Assembly: GCF_021216655.1 (NCBI RefSeq)
Contig: NZ_CP080437.1
Coordinates: 62,001-126,000, forward strand
Direction: 5' to 3'
DNA length: 64,000 bases
Origin: Clavibacter michiganensis
Lineage (GTDB): Bacteria > Actinomycetota > Actinomycetes > Actinomycetales > Microbacteriaceae
The notes under the pieces were generated by a model, which searched no databases, had not been told where the DNA came from, and worked only from the letters and a program-made list of their open reading frames with translations. This document shows, one piece after another, positions 20,698 through 29,472 of the stretch (position 1 is the first letter of the stretch; the number at the start of each line of letters is the position of its first letter). A program made the position numbers and the translations under genes.

Positions 20698-20703
20698 TAG
20701 GCT
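20698..20703 (+). promoter_or_regulatory. -10 element upstream of the ABC-2 operon
   Basis: TAGGCT ends 8 nt before the GTG at 20712, so transcription would start at or next to the start codon. No Shine-Dalgarno is present in GTGGACTC. Confidence 0.55.
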
Positions 20704-20711
20704 GTGGACTC

Positions 20712-21638
20712 GTGCCCACCCCCGTCATCACCGCCGACCGCCTCGTGAAGAAGTACGGCGACCACGTCGCCGTCGACGGCCTCTCCTTCGAGGTCGCGCC
20801 CGGCGAGTCCTTCGGGCTCCTCGGCCCGAACGGCGCCGGCAAGTCCACGACCATGCGCATGATCGGCGCGGTCTCCTCGCGCACGGGCGGCTCCCTCGAC
20901 ATCCTCGGGCTCGACCCCGACACGCACGGCCCCGAGATCCGCTCGCAGCTGGGCGTCGTGCCGCAGGCCGACAACCTCGACCTCGAGCTCAAGGCGCGCG
21001 ACAACCTCATCGTCTACGGCCGCTACTTCGGGCTGCCGCGCAAGCAGGTCGCGGCCCGCGCCGACGAGCTGCTCGAGTTCGCGCAGCTGAGCGACCGCGC
21101 GAACGCGAAGGTCGACGACCTGTCCGGCGGCATGAAGCGGCGCCTCACGATCGCGCGCGCCCTCATCAGCGACCCGCGGATCCTGCTGCTCGACGAGCCG
21201 ACCACCGGCCTCGACCCGCAGGCCCGCCACATCCTCTGGGACCGCCTGTTCCGCCTCAAGGAGCAGGGCACGACGCTCGTGCTCACGACGCACTACATGG
21301 ACGAGGCCGAGCAGCTGTGCGACCGCATCGTCGTGGTCGACGAGGGCCGCATCATGGCGGAGGGCTCGCCCGCGTCCCTGATCCGCGACCACTCGAGCCG
21401 TGAGGTGCTCGAGGTGCGCTTCGGGTCCGACCGCAACGAGTCCGCATCCCGCGAGATCGCCGGCTACGGCGACCGTGTGGAGGTGCTGGCCGACCGCGTG
21501 CTCGTCTACGCGTCGGACGGCGAGGCCGTGCTCAGCCGGATCCTCGAGCAGGGCCTGAAGCCCATCACCACGCTCGTGCGGCGCTCCAGCCTCGAGGACG
21601 TCTTCCTCCGCCTCACCGGACGGAGCCTGGTCGAGTGA
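20712..21638 (+). CDS. ABC-2 type export system, ATP-binding subunit
   Basis: ATPase of a drug/polyketide or lipid export system of the DrrA/NodI type (308 aa). Walker A GPNGAGKST lies near residues 38-46, signature LSGGMKRRLTIARAL near 137 and Walker B ILLLDEPTTGLD near 157. The C-terminal 90 residues form the DrrA-like regulatory extension. I chose the GTG at 20712 because the conserved protein begins there and a -10 element lies just upstream. The stop overlaps the next ATG/GTG start by 4 nt, so the three-gene operon is translationally coupled. Confidence 0.9.
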   Translation: MPTPVITADRLVKKYGDHVAVDGLSFEVAPGESFGLLGPNGAGKSTTMRMIGAVSSRTGGSLDILGLDPDTHGPEIRSQLGVVPQADNLDLELKARDNLIVYGRYFGLPRKQVAARADELLEFAQLSDRANAKVDDLSGGMKRRLTIARALISDPRILLLDEPTTGLDPQARHILWDRLFRLKEQGTTLVLTTHYMDEAEQLCDRIVVVDEGRIMAEGSPASLIRDHSSREVLEVRFGSDRNESASREIAGYGDRVEVLADRVLVYASDGEAVLSRILEQGLKPITTLVRRSSLEDVFLRLTGRSLVE

Positions 21639-22468
21639 GCGCCCTCGACACCCGGCAGGCCGCGGTCGCCGCCGGCGTACGCCCCCGCCGCTTCGGTGCC
21701 TGGTACGCGGCCGAGCACCGGCTGCTCGGGATCCGCGCCTACCTCGGCACGGCGCTCGCGACCGGAATCGCGAGCCCCTACGTCTACCTCTACGCGCTCG
21801 GCGTGGGTCTCGCGACGGTGGTCGACCGCGGCACGGACGCGAACCAGGCCCTCGGCGTCAGCTTCCTCGTGTTCGTGGCGCCCGCGCTCCTCGCGACGAG
21901 CGCCATGACGGTCGCGAGCGAGGAGTTCAGCTTCCCGATCTTCGGCGGGTTCAAGTGGAACCCCGTCTTCCAGGCGATGAACGCGTCGCCGCTCACGCCG
22001 GCCCAGATCATCGACGGCCAGGTCATCGGCGTCGCGATCCGCATGGCTCCCACATGCATCGCCTACTTCGCGTTCATGCTCCTGTTCGGCGCGGTGCCGC
22101 TCGGCACGGGCTTCCTCGCGATCGGCGCCGCCGTCCTCACGGGCATGGCGATCGGCGTGATGCTCATGGCCTACGTCGCGACCCTCACGCAGGACAGCGG
22201 GCAGATCGCGATGGTCATGCGCTTCGTCATCACGCCGCTCTCCCTGTTCTCGGGCACGTTCTTCCCGCTCACGCAGTTCCCCGTCTGGCTGCAGTGGATC
22301 GGCTGGATCTCGCCGCTCTGGCACGGCACCGAGCTCGGCCGGGTCGCGACCTACGGCATGCAGGAGCCGCTCTGGCTCACGGTCGTCCACGTCGCCTACC
22401 TGCTGCTCTGGCTCGCGGTCGGCTGGACGCTGTCGCGCCGCGTCGCGACGAGGAGGCTGCGCGCATGA
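21635..22468 (+). CDS. ABC-2 type export permease 1
   Basis: Integral membrane permease of the NodJ/DrrB type (277 aa, about six helices). It begins with a GTG in a GTGA overlap with the ATPase gene. Typical features are AAEHRLLGIRAYLGTALATG at the N-terminus and the C-terminal ABC-2 signature LSLFSGTFFPLTQFPVWLQWIGWISPLWHGTEL. It pairs with the following, related permease, presumably forming a heterodimer driven by the upstream ATPase. Substrate unknown. Confidence 0.88.
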   Translation: MSALDTRQAAVAAGVRPRRFGAWYAAEHRLLGIRAYLGTALATGIASPYVYLYALGVGLATVVDRGTDANQALGVSFLVFVAPALLATSAMTVASEEFSFPIFGGFKWNPVFQAMNASPLTPAQIIDGQVIGVAIRMAPTCIAYFAFMLLFGAVPLGTGFLAIGAAVLTGMAIGVMLMAYVATLTQDSGQIAMVMRFVITPLSLFSGTFFPLTQFPVWLQWIGWISPLWHGTELGRVATYGMQEPLWLTVVHVAYLLLWLAVGWTLSRRVATRRLRA

Positions 22469-23307
22469 CCGGATCCACCGCACCCGCCACCGCGCCCGCG
22501 CCCGCCGCGCGTCGCAGCCGCGGCGGCCCGCGCTCGCTCTACGCCGGCAACGCCCGCTCGGTGCTCTCCCGCGGCCTGCTCGCCACCCGCAGCACCAACT
22601 GGACCGTCGTCCTGTCCGGCTTCTTCGAGCCCGTCTTCTACCTGCTCGCCATGGGGATCGGCCTCGGCTCGCTCGTGGGCGACGTGACCACGAGCACCGG
22701 CCAGCCCGTACCGTACGCCGCCTACATCGCGCCCGCGCTCCTCGCGGTCTCCGCGATGAACGGCGCCGTGTACGACTCCACCTGGAACGTCTTCTTCAAG
22801 ATGAACCACTCGAAGCTGTACCAGGGCATGCTCGCGACCTCGCTCGGGCCGCTCGACGTCGCCTTCGGCGAGATCTCGCTGGCGCTGCTCCGCGGCGTCG
22901 TCTACTCATCGGGCTTCCTCATCGTGATGCAGGTGCTCGGCCTCAACCTGTCGTGGTGGGCGATCCTCGCGCTGCCGTCCGTGGTGCTCATCGCGCTGGC
23001 GTTCGCGAGCTTCGGCATGGCCGTGACGAGCTACATGAAGACGTTCCAGCAGATGGACTGGATCAACTTCGTCCTGCTGCCGATGTTCCTGTTCTCCGCG
23101 ACCTTCTACCCGCTGTCGGTGTACCCGGCGTGGGTCCAGACGGTGATCCAGGCGCTGCCGCTCTGGCACGCGGTGGAGCTCGTGCGCGGGTTCACGACGG
23201 GCGCGCTCTCGTTCGCGGTCGTCGGCCACGTGCTCTACTTCGCCGTGATGACGGCGATCGGCCTGGTCTTCACGACGCGGCGGCTGCGGGTCCTCTTCCT
23301 CGACTGA
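22465..23307 (+). CDS. ABC-2 type export permease 2
   Basis: Second permease (280 aa), starting in an ATGA overlap with permease 1 and related to it. The C-terminal signature is MFLFSATFYPLSVYPAWVQTVIQALPLWHAVELVRG. The N-terminal 30 residues are Ala/Pro/Arg-rich and cytoplasmic. Its 3' end runs 38 nt into the convergent MFS gene, so both coding sequences share those bases on opposite strands. No terminator separates the two transcripts. Confidence 0.88.
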   Translation: MTGSTAPATAPAPAARRSRGGPRSLYAGNARSVLSRGLLATRSTNWTVVLSGFFEPVFYLLAMGIGLGSLVGDVTTSTGQPVPYAAYIAPALLAVSAMNGAVYDSTWNVFFKMNHSKLYQGMLATSLGPLDVAFGEISLALLRGVVYSSGFLIVMQVLGLNLSWWAILALPSVVLIALAFASFGMAVTSYMKTFQQMDWINFVLLPMFLFSATFYPLSVYPAWVQTVIQALPLWHAVELVRGFTTGALSFAVVGHVLYFAVMTAIGLVFTTRRLRVLFLD

Positions 23308-24619
23308 GGCCGCCCGCGACGAGCGCGAGGCCGGCGGAGCCCATGACGACGGCGGCCGTGGCGACCGCGACCGGGTAGGCGGACGGCTGCGCGGACGGCG
23401 GCAGGAGGGCGAGCACCTGCGCCGTCACGACGGTCGCCAGGAGCGACGACGCGGCCAGCACCGTCGACGTGAGCGACGAGACCCGGCCCATGGTCCCGAC
23501 GGGTGCCTCCGCCTGCAGGATCGGGCCCTGCGAGACGAGGAAGACCGCGAAGACGAGGCCCGCGATCCCCATGAGGATCGCCGCCGGCAGGAACGCGCGC
23601 ACGGTCGAGTACGCGGCGTAGGTCGCGCCGAGCGCGACGAGGGCGGCCGGGACCGCGCGCTCGGGGCGGATGGCGGTGACGAGCGCGGGCGCAGTCAGGG
23701 CGCCGACGAGGCCGCCGACCGCGAACATCGCCGTGACCACGCCGTACTCCGCCGCCGTCAGGCCCATCGTGGTGAGGGCGAGGAGGGCGAGGGTCGCGTT
23801 GTTGACGCCGAGGGTCAGGCCGTAGGCGGCGAGGCCGGCCACGAGGACCCGGAGGCGCGGCGACGCCCGCACGATGCGGATCCCGGCGGCGAGCTCGACG
23901 CGCAATCGGGCACCCGCTGAGGCGACCGTGCCGTGCGCGTGCGCGTGCGCGTCGCCTTCCGCGGCCCGCGACCCGGCGTCAGCGGCCGTGGCCCCGCGCT
24001 CGCGCACCGCGAGCACCAGCGCCGCCGACGCGAGGAACGACACGGCGTCCATCACGAGCGCAGGTTCCGGCCCGAGCAGCGCGTAGACGGCCGGGCCCGT
24101 CAGGCCGGAGAGGATCCCGACGCCCGTGCTCGCGAGCAGCGAGCGTCCCGCGGCGGCGGCTCGGCGATCGGCCGGGACGACGACCTGCACGAGCGCGGCG
24201 CGCGCCGGGTCGAAGAGCTGCGACACACAGCCGATGACCAGCTGCGTCGCGATCACGGCGGCGATCACCAGGGGCGTCGGACCGGTGACGGCGATCACCA
24301 TGAGCGGCACGAGCAGCGCGACGCGCGCGAGGTCGGCCGCGACCATCACGCGGCGGGCGGGCCAGCGGTCGACGAGCACGCCCGCGATCGGCGCGAGCAC
24401 GAGGCGCGGAAGGCTCGTCGCGCCGATGACCGCGCCGATGTAGAGCGGCAGGGCCGGGTCGCCCGGGGCGAGGCCCGTGGCGAGCCACACGGTCACGGTC
24501 GCCGCGAGCACGTACTCGCCGAAGGCGGAGAGCGCCTGCGCGAGCCAGATGAGCGTGAACGAGCGGGAGATGAGGAGGGGGCGACGGGGGCCGCGCTCGT
24601 GGGGGCCGGGCTCGGGCAC
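23270..24619 (-). CDS. MFS transporter (EntS-like exporter)
   Basis: Major facilitator of 449 aa with about 12 hydrophobic helices. N-terminal LISRSFTLIWLAQALSAFGEYV and the motif-A-like GVLVDRWPARRVMVAADLAR (about residues 70-90) fit the DHA3/enterobactin-exporter-like branch. A His/Ala-rich cytoplasmic loop (EGDAHAHAHG) sits mid-protein, between the two six-helix halves. I chose GTG 24619 because CGGAGG lies 6 nt upstream and the conserved part starts shortly after; the longer frame to 24886 is not convincing. It is convergent with and overlaps the ABC-2 operon, and divergent from the ribokinase gene. Substrate unknown. Confidence 0.85.
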   Translation of the reverse strand: MPEPGPHERGPRRPLLISRSFTLIWLAQALSAFGEYVLAATVTVWLATGLAPGDPALPLYIGAVIGATSLPRLVLAPIAGVLVDRWPARRVMVAADLARVALLVPLMVIAVTGPTPLVIAAVIATQLVIGCVSQLFDPARAALVQVVVPADRRAAAAGRSLLASTGVGILSGLTGPAVYALLGPEPALVMDAVSFLASAALVLAVRERGATAADAGSRAAEGDAHAHAHGTVASAGARLRVELAAGIRIVRASPRLRVLVAGLAAYGLTLGVNNATLALLALTTMGLTAAEYGVVTAMFAVGGLVGALTAPALVTAIRPERAVPAALVALGATYAAYSTVRAFLPAAILMGIAGLVFAVFLVSQGPILQAEAPVGTMGRVSSLTSTVLAASSLLATVVTAQVLALLPPSAQPSAYPVAVATAAVVMGSAGLALVAGGLSRGRGPAAAAS

Positions 24620-24761
24620 AGGCGGCCTCCGATCGGTCGTCTCCTCCCCACGGTAGCGGCAGGCGCCGCGGTGCCCGGGCCGTGCCGGGCGGGCGGATCC
24701 GCTCGGTACCCTGGCCGAGAGCGCCACCCGGGCGCGGCCGGCCACGGGCCGGGGGAAGCAG

Positions 24762-25592
24762 GTGCCCATGGGCCGCGTCATGGTGCTCGGATCGCTCAAC
24801 GTCGACCAGGTGGTGCGCGTCCCGCGGCACCCGCAGCCGGGGGAGACGCTCATCGGATCCGACCCCGAGCGGCTCTGGGGCGGCAAGGGCGCGAACCAGG
24901 CGGTCGCGGCGGCGGACGCCGGCGGCGAGGTCGCGATGGTGGGGGCCGTGGGCGACGACGCCGACGGATCCGCCTACCGCGCGCGCCTCGCCGACCGCGG
25001 CATCGACGTGTCCGGCCTCGTCACCGTGGATGACGCCACGACGGGCCTCGCGATCATCGCGGTGGACGACGACGGCGAGAACACGATCATCGTCGCGCCC
25101 GGCGCCAACGCCCGCGTCACCGACGCCCACCTGGATCCGCTCGACGCGCTCGCCACGGGCGACGTCCTCCTCGCCTCGCTCGAGCTGCCCCTCGACACCG
25201 TGGCCGCGGGCGTCCGCCGCGCGCACGCCGCCGGCGCCCGCGTCGTGCTGAACCTCGCGCCCTTCGCGGCGCTGCCCGCCGACGTGCTCGCGCTCGCGGA
25301 TCCCGTCGTCGTCAACGAGCACGAGGCCGGGCTCCTCCGAGAGTCGGGCACGCCCGCACCGGCGTCGCTGCTCGTCACGCTGGGCGCCGAGGGCGCCGTG
25401 TGGGGCGACGTCGAGGTCCCCGCGTCCCACGTCTCCCGCGTCGTCGACACCACCGGTGCGGGCGACGCGTTCTGCGGGGCGCTGGCCTCGGCGCTCGCCG
25501 CGGGCGCCGACCGAGAGGGCGCCCTGGTCGTCGCCGCCGACGCGGCCGCGGTCGTCGTGCAGCGGCAGGGCGCGCAGCCGGCGGACGACTGA
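24762..25592 (+). CDS. rbsK: Ribokinase (PfkB family)
   Basis: Phosphorylates ribose to ribose-5-phosphate (276 aa, slightly shorter than the usual 300). PfkB signatures are present: GSLNVDQVVRVPRHPQPGET at the N-terminus, WGGKGANQAVAAADAGG near residues 39-53 and the catalytic DTTGAGDAFCGAL near residues 229-241 with the base Asp. GTG 24762 has GGGGGA 5 nt upstream; ATG 24768 is an alternative. No ribose transporter is adjacent, and the BMP nucleoside importer at 60-64 kb could be one source of ribose. A TACCCT near 24707 is a weak -10. Confidence 0.88.
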   Translation: MPMGRVMVLGSLNVDQVVRVPRHPQPGETLIGSDPERLWGGKGANQAVAAADAGGEVAMVGAVGDDADGSAYRARLADRGIDVSGLVTVDDATTGLAIIAVDDDGENTIIVAPGANARVTDAHLDPLDALATGDVLLASLELPLDTVAAGVRRAHAAGARVVLNLAPFAALPADVLALADPVVVNEHEAGLLRESGTPAPASLLVTLGAEGAVWGDVEVPASHVSRVVDTTGAGDAFCGALASALAAGADREGALVVAADAAAVVVQRQGAQPADD

Positions 25593-25597
25593 CCCCC

Positions 25598-26167
25598 GTG
25601 GGTGACGCTGCGCCGGATCCGGATCCGGATCCGGACGAGGCGACCGCTGCCGTCCTCGCATTTGTCCGCTCCCTCGCCACGCCGCCCTGGTCGGCCGATG
25701 TGGCGGTCGCGGAGCGGATGCTCGCCGCCCTCGACATGCATCCGACGGGCGAGGTCGACGCGCACGCCCCCGGCTCGGACCTCCGCGCCCTGACCGGCGG
25801 GCCTGAAGCCGTCCACCACCTCTCGTTCGGCATCCACGCGGGCGAGGTGGCGAGCGTCGGCTTCCACCTGGCGCGGCACGGCGGCCCGCGGGATCCGCTC
25901 GTCCGGCGCGACCACGACGCCCTCGTCGCGGCCCTCGCCGCCGTGTTCGGTCCCTCCTGCCCGGTATTCGACGATCAGCCCAGTCCCGTGCGGTGGCACG
26001 TCGGCGAGCTGGAGGTGAGCGTCCAGATCTTCGACCGCGTCGACAGCAGCGTGATGGTGTGGGTGGATCATCGCGAGCGCTCGGCGCGCGCAGAGGCCGC
26101 GGCCGGTGACGGGCCGCACATCGGCGCTCCGCAGGCATGTCCGGGTGTCGGCGCGATCCCCGCCTGA
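25598..26167 (+). CDS. Hypothetical protein with acidic DP-repeat N-terminus
   Basis: 189-aa soluble protein that I do not recognise. It starts with GTG 6 nt after the ribokinase stop, so it is probably co-transcribed. Residues 7-14 read DPDPDPDE, encoded by a tandem GGATCC hexamer array. The rest looks folded, with mixed helix and strand (VLAFVRSLATPPW, VHHLSFGIHAGEVASVGFHLARHG, RWHVGELEVSVQIFDRVDSSVMVWVDHRE). No signal peptide or membrane helix is visible. The strand-rich final third resembles a small alpha+beta domain, but no family is assigned. Confidence 0.65.
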   Translation: MGDAAPDPDPDPDEATAAVLAFVRSLATPPWSADVAVAERMLAALDMHPTGEVDAHAPGSDLRALTGGPEAVHHLSFGIHAGEVASVGFHLARHGGPRDPLVRRDHDALVAALAAVFGPSCPVFDDQPSPVRWHVGELEVSVQIFDRVDSSVMVWVDHRERSARAEAAAGDGPHIGAPQACPGVGAIPA

Positions 26168-26241
26168 CCGCTCGCTCGCCGGCCGCCGCATCCCGCGCTT
26201 GCCCCCTGCACGGGGTCCATGAGATGCTCGACGCGCTGCGC

Positions 26242-26259
26242 TACTTATGCGCATAAGTA
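26242..26259. promoter_or_regulatory. 18-bp perfect palindrome, putative LacI-family operator
   Basis: TACTTATGCGCATAAGTA is perfectly self-complementary, unusually AT-rich for this DNA and centred on CG as LacI-family operators are. It lies 45 nt upstream of the binding-protein start codon. A possible -35/-10 (TTGCCC at 26199, GATGCT at 26223) ends just before it. The obvious candidate ligand is the LacI-type regulator encoded at the end of the same operon. Confidence 0.75.
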
Positions 26260-26303
26260 ACTCACCGGCTCGCGACGCGGGCGATTCGTTCAAGGAGGAA
26301 CAC

Positions 26304-27572
26304 GTGAAGACATCCATGCGTCTCGGCGCGGTCGCGACCGTGCTGGCGGCCACGGTCGCGCTGACCGGCTGCGGCCGATCCGCCGACGAGGGATCCGGTC
26401 CGGCGGCCGCGACAACGCTCGGCTCCGAGCCCGCGAAGGGCAAGGTGACCATGTGGGCGATGGGCGCGGAGGGCGAGGCCCTCCCCGCGTTCCTGAAGAC
26501 CTTCGAGGACGCCAACCCGGACGTCGAGGTCGACGTCACGGCGATCCCGTGGGACGCCGCGCACAACAAGTTCCAGACCGCCATCGCCGGCGGCACCACC
26601 CCCGACATCGCGATGATGGGCACCACCTGGATGGCCGACTTCGCCGACGCGCTCACCACCGTGCCGACCGACGTCGACGCGAGCGACTCCTTCCCCGGCT
26701 CCCTCGCCACGAACTCCGTCAAGGACCGCGCCGCGGGCATCCCCTGGTACGTCGACACCCGCGTGCTCTACTACCGCACCGACCTCGCGGCGAAGGCCGG
26801 CTGGACCAAGGCCCCCACCACCTGGGACGAGCTCAAGCAGATGGCGTCCGACATGCAGTCGAAGGCCGGCTCCGCGCACGGCATCCGCCTCCCCGCCGGC
26901 AACGACGCGTTCCAGGGCACGCTCTGGATGCCGTGGTCGAACGGCGCCGAGATCGCCGACGGCGCGAAGTGGACCCTCGACACCCCCGAGATGCGGGAGG
27001 CGTACGAGTACTACGGCAGCTTCTTCGCCGACGGCATCGCCGACCCCGACGTCGACGTCTCGTCCGGCGCGCAGGAGGCCTCGTTCGTCGACGGATCCAC
27101 GCCCATGCTCATCGAGGGCCCCTTCGAGATCGGCCAGCTGAAGGCCGTCGGCGGCGCGGACTTCGCCTCGAAGTTCACCACCGCGGTGCTGCCGGCGAAG
27201 GAGACCTCGGCATCGTTCAGCGGCGGCGCGAACCTCGTCGTCTTCGACCAGGCGAAGAACCAGGACGCCGCGTGGAAGCTCGCCCGCTGGCTCGGCCAGC
27301 CGGACACGCAGGCTGCCTGGTACGCCGCCACGGGCGACCTGCCCGCGTCGCAGTCCGCCTGGCAGGACCCGGCGCTCCAGTCCGACCCCACCCTCGCCGC
27401 GTTCGGCGAGCAGCTGAAGACCGCGAAGTCGGTGCCCGTGAGCACGAACTGGGTGAAGGTCGGATCCGCCGCGGACTCGGCGCTCGAGCAGATCCGCCGC
27501 GGCACCTCATCGGTGCCCGACGCGCTCGCCAAGCTGCAGTCGGACGCCGACTCCATCGGCTCGGCGGAGTAG
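26304..27572 (+). CDS. Carbohydrate ABC transporter substrate-binding lipoprotein
   Basis: Extracellular sugar-binding lipoprotein (422 aa, family 1 SBP). The signal peptide ends in the lipobox ALTGC (Cys23). KVTMWAMGAEGEALPAFLKTFEDANPDVEV and ENP-like SBP motifs follow, then GTTPDIAMMGTTWMADFAD. I chose GTG 26304 because AAGGAGGA lies 6 nt upstream and the signal peptide begins there. It heads an operon with two permeases, a GH3 glycosidase and a LacI regulator. No ATPase is encoded, so a shared MsiK-type ATPase elsewhere probably energises uptake, as is usual in actinobacteria. The GH3 partner suggests an oligosaccharide substrate. Confidence 0.9.
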   Translation: MKTSMRLGAVATVLAATVALTGCGRSADEGSGPAAATTLGSEPAKGKVTMWAMGAEGEALPAFLKTFEDANPDVEVDVTAIPWDAAHNKFQTAIAGGTTPDIAMMGTTWMADFADALTTVPTDVDASDSFPGSLATNSVKDRAAGIPWYVDTRVLYYRTDLAAKAGWTKAPTTWDELKQMASDMQSKAGSAHGIRLPAGNDAFQGTLWMPWSNGAEIADGAKWTLDTPEMREAYEYYGSFFADGIADPDVDVSSGAQEASFVDGSTPMLIEGPFEIGQLKAVGGADFASKFTTAVLPAKETSASFSGGANLVVFDQAKNQDAAWKLARWLGQPDTQAAWYAATGDLPASQSAWQDPALQSDPTLAAFGEQLKTAKSVPVSTNWVKVGSAADSALEQIRRGTSSVPDALAKLQSDADSIGSAE

Positions 27573-27575
27573 CCG

Positions 27576-28517
27576 TTGGCCATCACCGCCACGCGTGCGG
27601 CCGGGACCCGTCCCGGCCGCACGCGGTCCCCGCTCGTCGCCCGGCAGCGCCGCCGTCAGGCGATCGTCGCCTGGGGCTTCTGCCTCCCGTTCGTCGCCGT
27701 CTTCGCGGTCTTCATGCTCGTGCCGCTGGTGAGCTCGTTCGCCATGTCGTTCACGGACTTCCGCGCGACCGACATCCGCTCCCCGTTCGCAGTGGACTTC
27801 ACGGGCCTCGACCAGTACGCGAAGCTCTTCACCGACGCCACGTTCCTCCGCTCCATCGGCGTCACGGCCTTCTTCGTGGTCGTCGGGATCCCGGTCACGA
27901 TGGTGATCGCGCTCGCGCTGGCCCTCGCGCTCAACTCGGGCCGGGGTCGCATCGTGTCGTTCTTCCGCGTCGGCTTCTACGCGCCGGTCGTGACGAGCAT
28001 CGTCGCGGTCTCGGTCGTGTGGCGCTACATCCTGCTGCCGGACGGGCTGCTCAACTCGGCGCTCGCGGTGGTGGGGATCACCGGCCCCAACTGGCTGAGC
28101 GACACGACGTGGGCGCTGCCCTCGCTCGTCGTGATGGCGGTGTGGCGCAACGTCGGCACGCTCATGATCATCTTCCTGGCGGGCCTCCAGGCCGTGCCCG
28201 AGGAGGTGCAGGAGGCGGCCGTCATGGACGGCGCGAGCCCCTGGCGCCGGCTGATCTCGGTCACGCTGCCGCTCTTGCGCCCGACCCTGCTGCTCGGATC
28301 CGTGCTCATCTCGGTCGGGTTCCTGCAGTTCTTCGAGGAGGCGTTCGTGATGACGCGCGGCGGCCCCCTCGACTCCACGCTGTCCGTCGCGTACTACACG
28401 TACCGGCAGTTCGGCTTCGGCGAGTACGGCCTCGCCTCCGCGGCGAGCTACGTCCTCTTCCTCGCCATCGCCCTGCTCAGCCTGCTGCAGTTCCGGCTGC
28501 TGCGGTCTAAGGACTGA
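27576..28517 (+). CDS. Sugar ABC transporter permease (MalF type)
   Basis: 313-aa permease with six predicted helices. It starts with TTG 27576, three nt after the SBP stop, with GGAG 6 nt upstream. The EAA motif VQEAAVMDGASPWRRLISVTLPLLRPTL (about residues 210-237) is the coupling loop for the ATPase. The N-terminus is basic and cytoplasmic. It forms the heterodimeric channel with the next gene. Confidence 0.92.
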   Translation: MAITATRAAGTRPGRTRSPLVARQRRRQAIVAWGFCLPFVAVFAVFMLVPLVSSFAMSFTDFRATDIRSPFAVDFTGLDQYAKLFTDATFLRSIGVTAFFVVVGIPVTMVIALALALALNSGRGRIVSFFRVGFYAPVVTSIVAVSVVWRYILLPDGLLNSALAVVGITGPNWLSDTTWALPSLVVMAVWRNVGTLMIIFLAGLQAVPEEVQEAAVMDGASPWRRLISVTLPLLRPTLLLGSVLISVGFLQFFEEAFVMTRGGPLDSTLSVAYYTYRQFGFGEYGLASAASYVLFLAIALLSLLQFRLLRSKD

Positions 28518-28528
28518 AAGGCACGCGC

Positions 28529-29440
28529 ATGACCACCACCGCATCCGCCCCCGCAGCCCCCGTCGTCGCCGAGGCCGCGACCGGCACCCCGCCCCGCCGT
28601 CGGCGTCGGCGTCGCACCGACCGTGGCCGCCGCACCCGCGCGATCGTCTACGTCGTGCTCGCGGCCGTCCTCTGCGTCTGGCTCCTCCCGTTCATCTGGA
28701 TGGCGCTCGGCTCCGTGAAGACGCAGGGCGAGATCCTGCAGCGACCGCCGACGTGGTGGCCGCAGGATCCCGTCGCCGACAACTTCGCGCAGTGGTTCGG
28801 GCCGCTCGACTTCGGCACGTTCTTCTCCAACAGCCTCGTCGTCGCGCTCGTCACCGTGCTCGGCAACCTCGTGTTCTGCTCGATGGTGGGTTACGCGCTG
28901 GCGAAGATGGAGTTCCCGGGCAAGCGCATCCTGTTCCTCACCGTGATGGTGACGCTCATGGTCCCAGGCGTCGTCACGTTCGTGCCGCTGTTCGTCATGG
29001 TCTCGGGGCTCGGCCTCGTGAACACGTACGCGGCGCTGATCCTCCCGTTCATCACGGCGCCCATCGGGGTCTTCCTCATGCGGCAGTTCATGCTCGGGAT
29101 CCCCGAGGCGCTCATCGAGGCCGCACGGCTCGACGGCGCGGGGGAGTTCCGCATCTTCTCCCGCATCGTGATGCCGTTGTGCGGGCCGCCGCTCGCCACC
29201 CTCGGGATCCTCACGTTCCTCGCCTCGTGGAACAACTTCCTCTGGCCGCTCGTCGCGGCGCAGACCGAGGGCATGTACACGCTGCCGATCGCGCTGTCGC
29301 TGTACTCGACCGGGCAGAACGCGACCGACTACGGCCTGCTGCTCGCGGGATCCGTGCTGGTCATCGCGCCGATCCTCGCCCTGTTCGTGTTCCTGCAGCG
29401 CTACTTCATCCAGGGCGTCGCGACCGCCGGCCTCAAGTGA
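28529..29440 (+). CDS. Sugar ABC transporter permease (MalG type)
   Basis: 303-aa second permease of the importer, with six helices. The coupling motif is ALIEAARLDGAGEFRIFSRIVMPLCGPPL, followed by FLASWNNFLWPLVA, typical of MalG/LacG proteins. A long Thr/Ala/Pro and Arg-rich N-terminal tail (residues 1-35) precedes the first helix. GAAAGG precedes the ATG. It starts 11 nt downstream of the MalF-type gene. Confidence 0.92.
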   Translation: MTTTASAPAAPVVAEAATGTPPRRRRRRRTDRGRRTRAIVYVVLAAVLCVWLLPFIWMALGSVKTQGEILQRPPTWWPQDPVADNFAQWFGPLDFGTFFSNSLVVALVTVLGNLVFCSMVGYALAKMEFPGKRILFLTVMVTLMVPGVVTFVPLFVMVSGLGLVNTYAALILPFITAPIGVFLMRQFMLGIPEALIEAARLDGAGEFRIFSRIVMPLCGPPLATLGILTFLASWNNFLWPLVAAQTEGMYTLPIALSLYSTGQNATDYGLLLAGSVLVIAPILALFVFLQRYFIQGVATAGLK

Positions 29441-29472
29441 CCACCTCCCGCCTCCGACCGATGGAGACCCCC

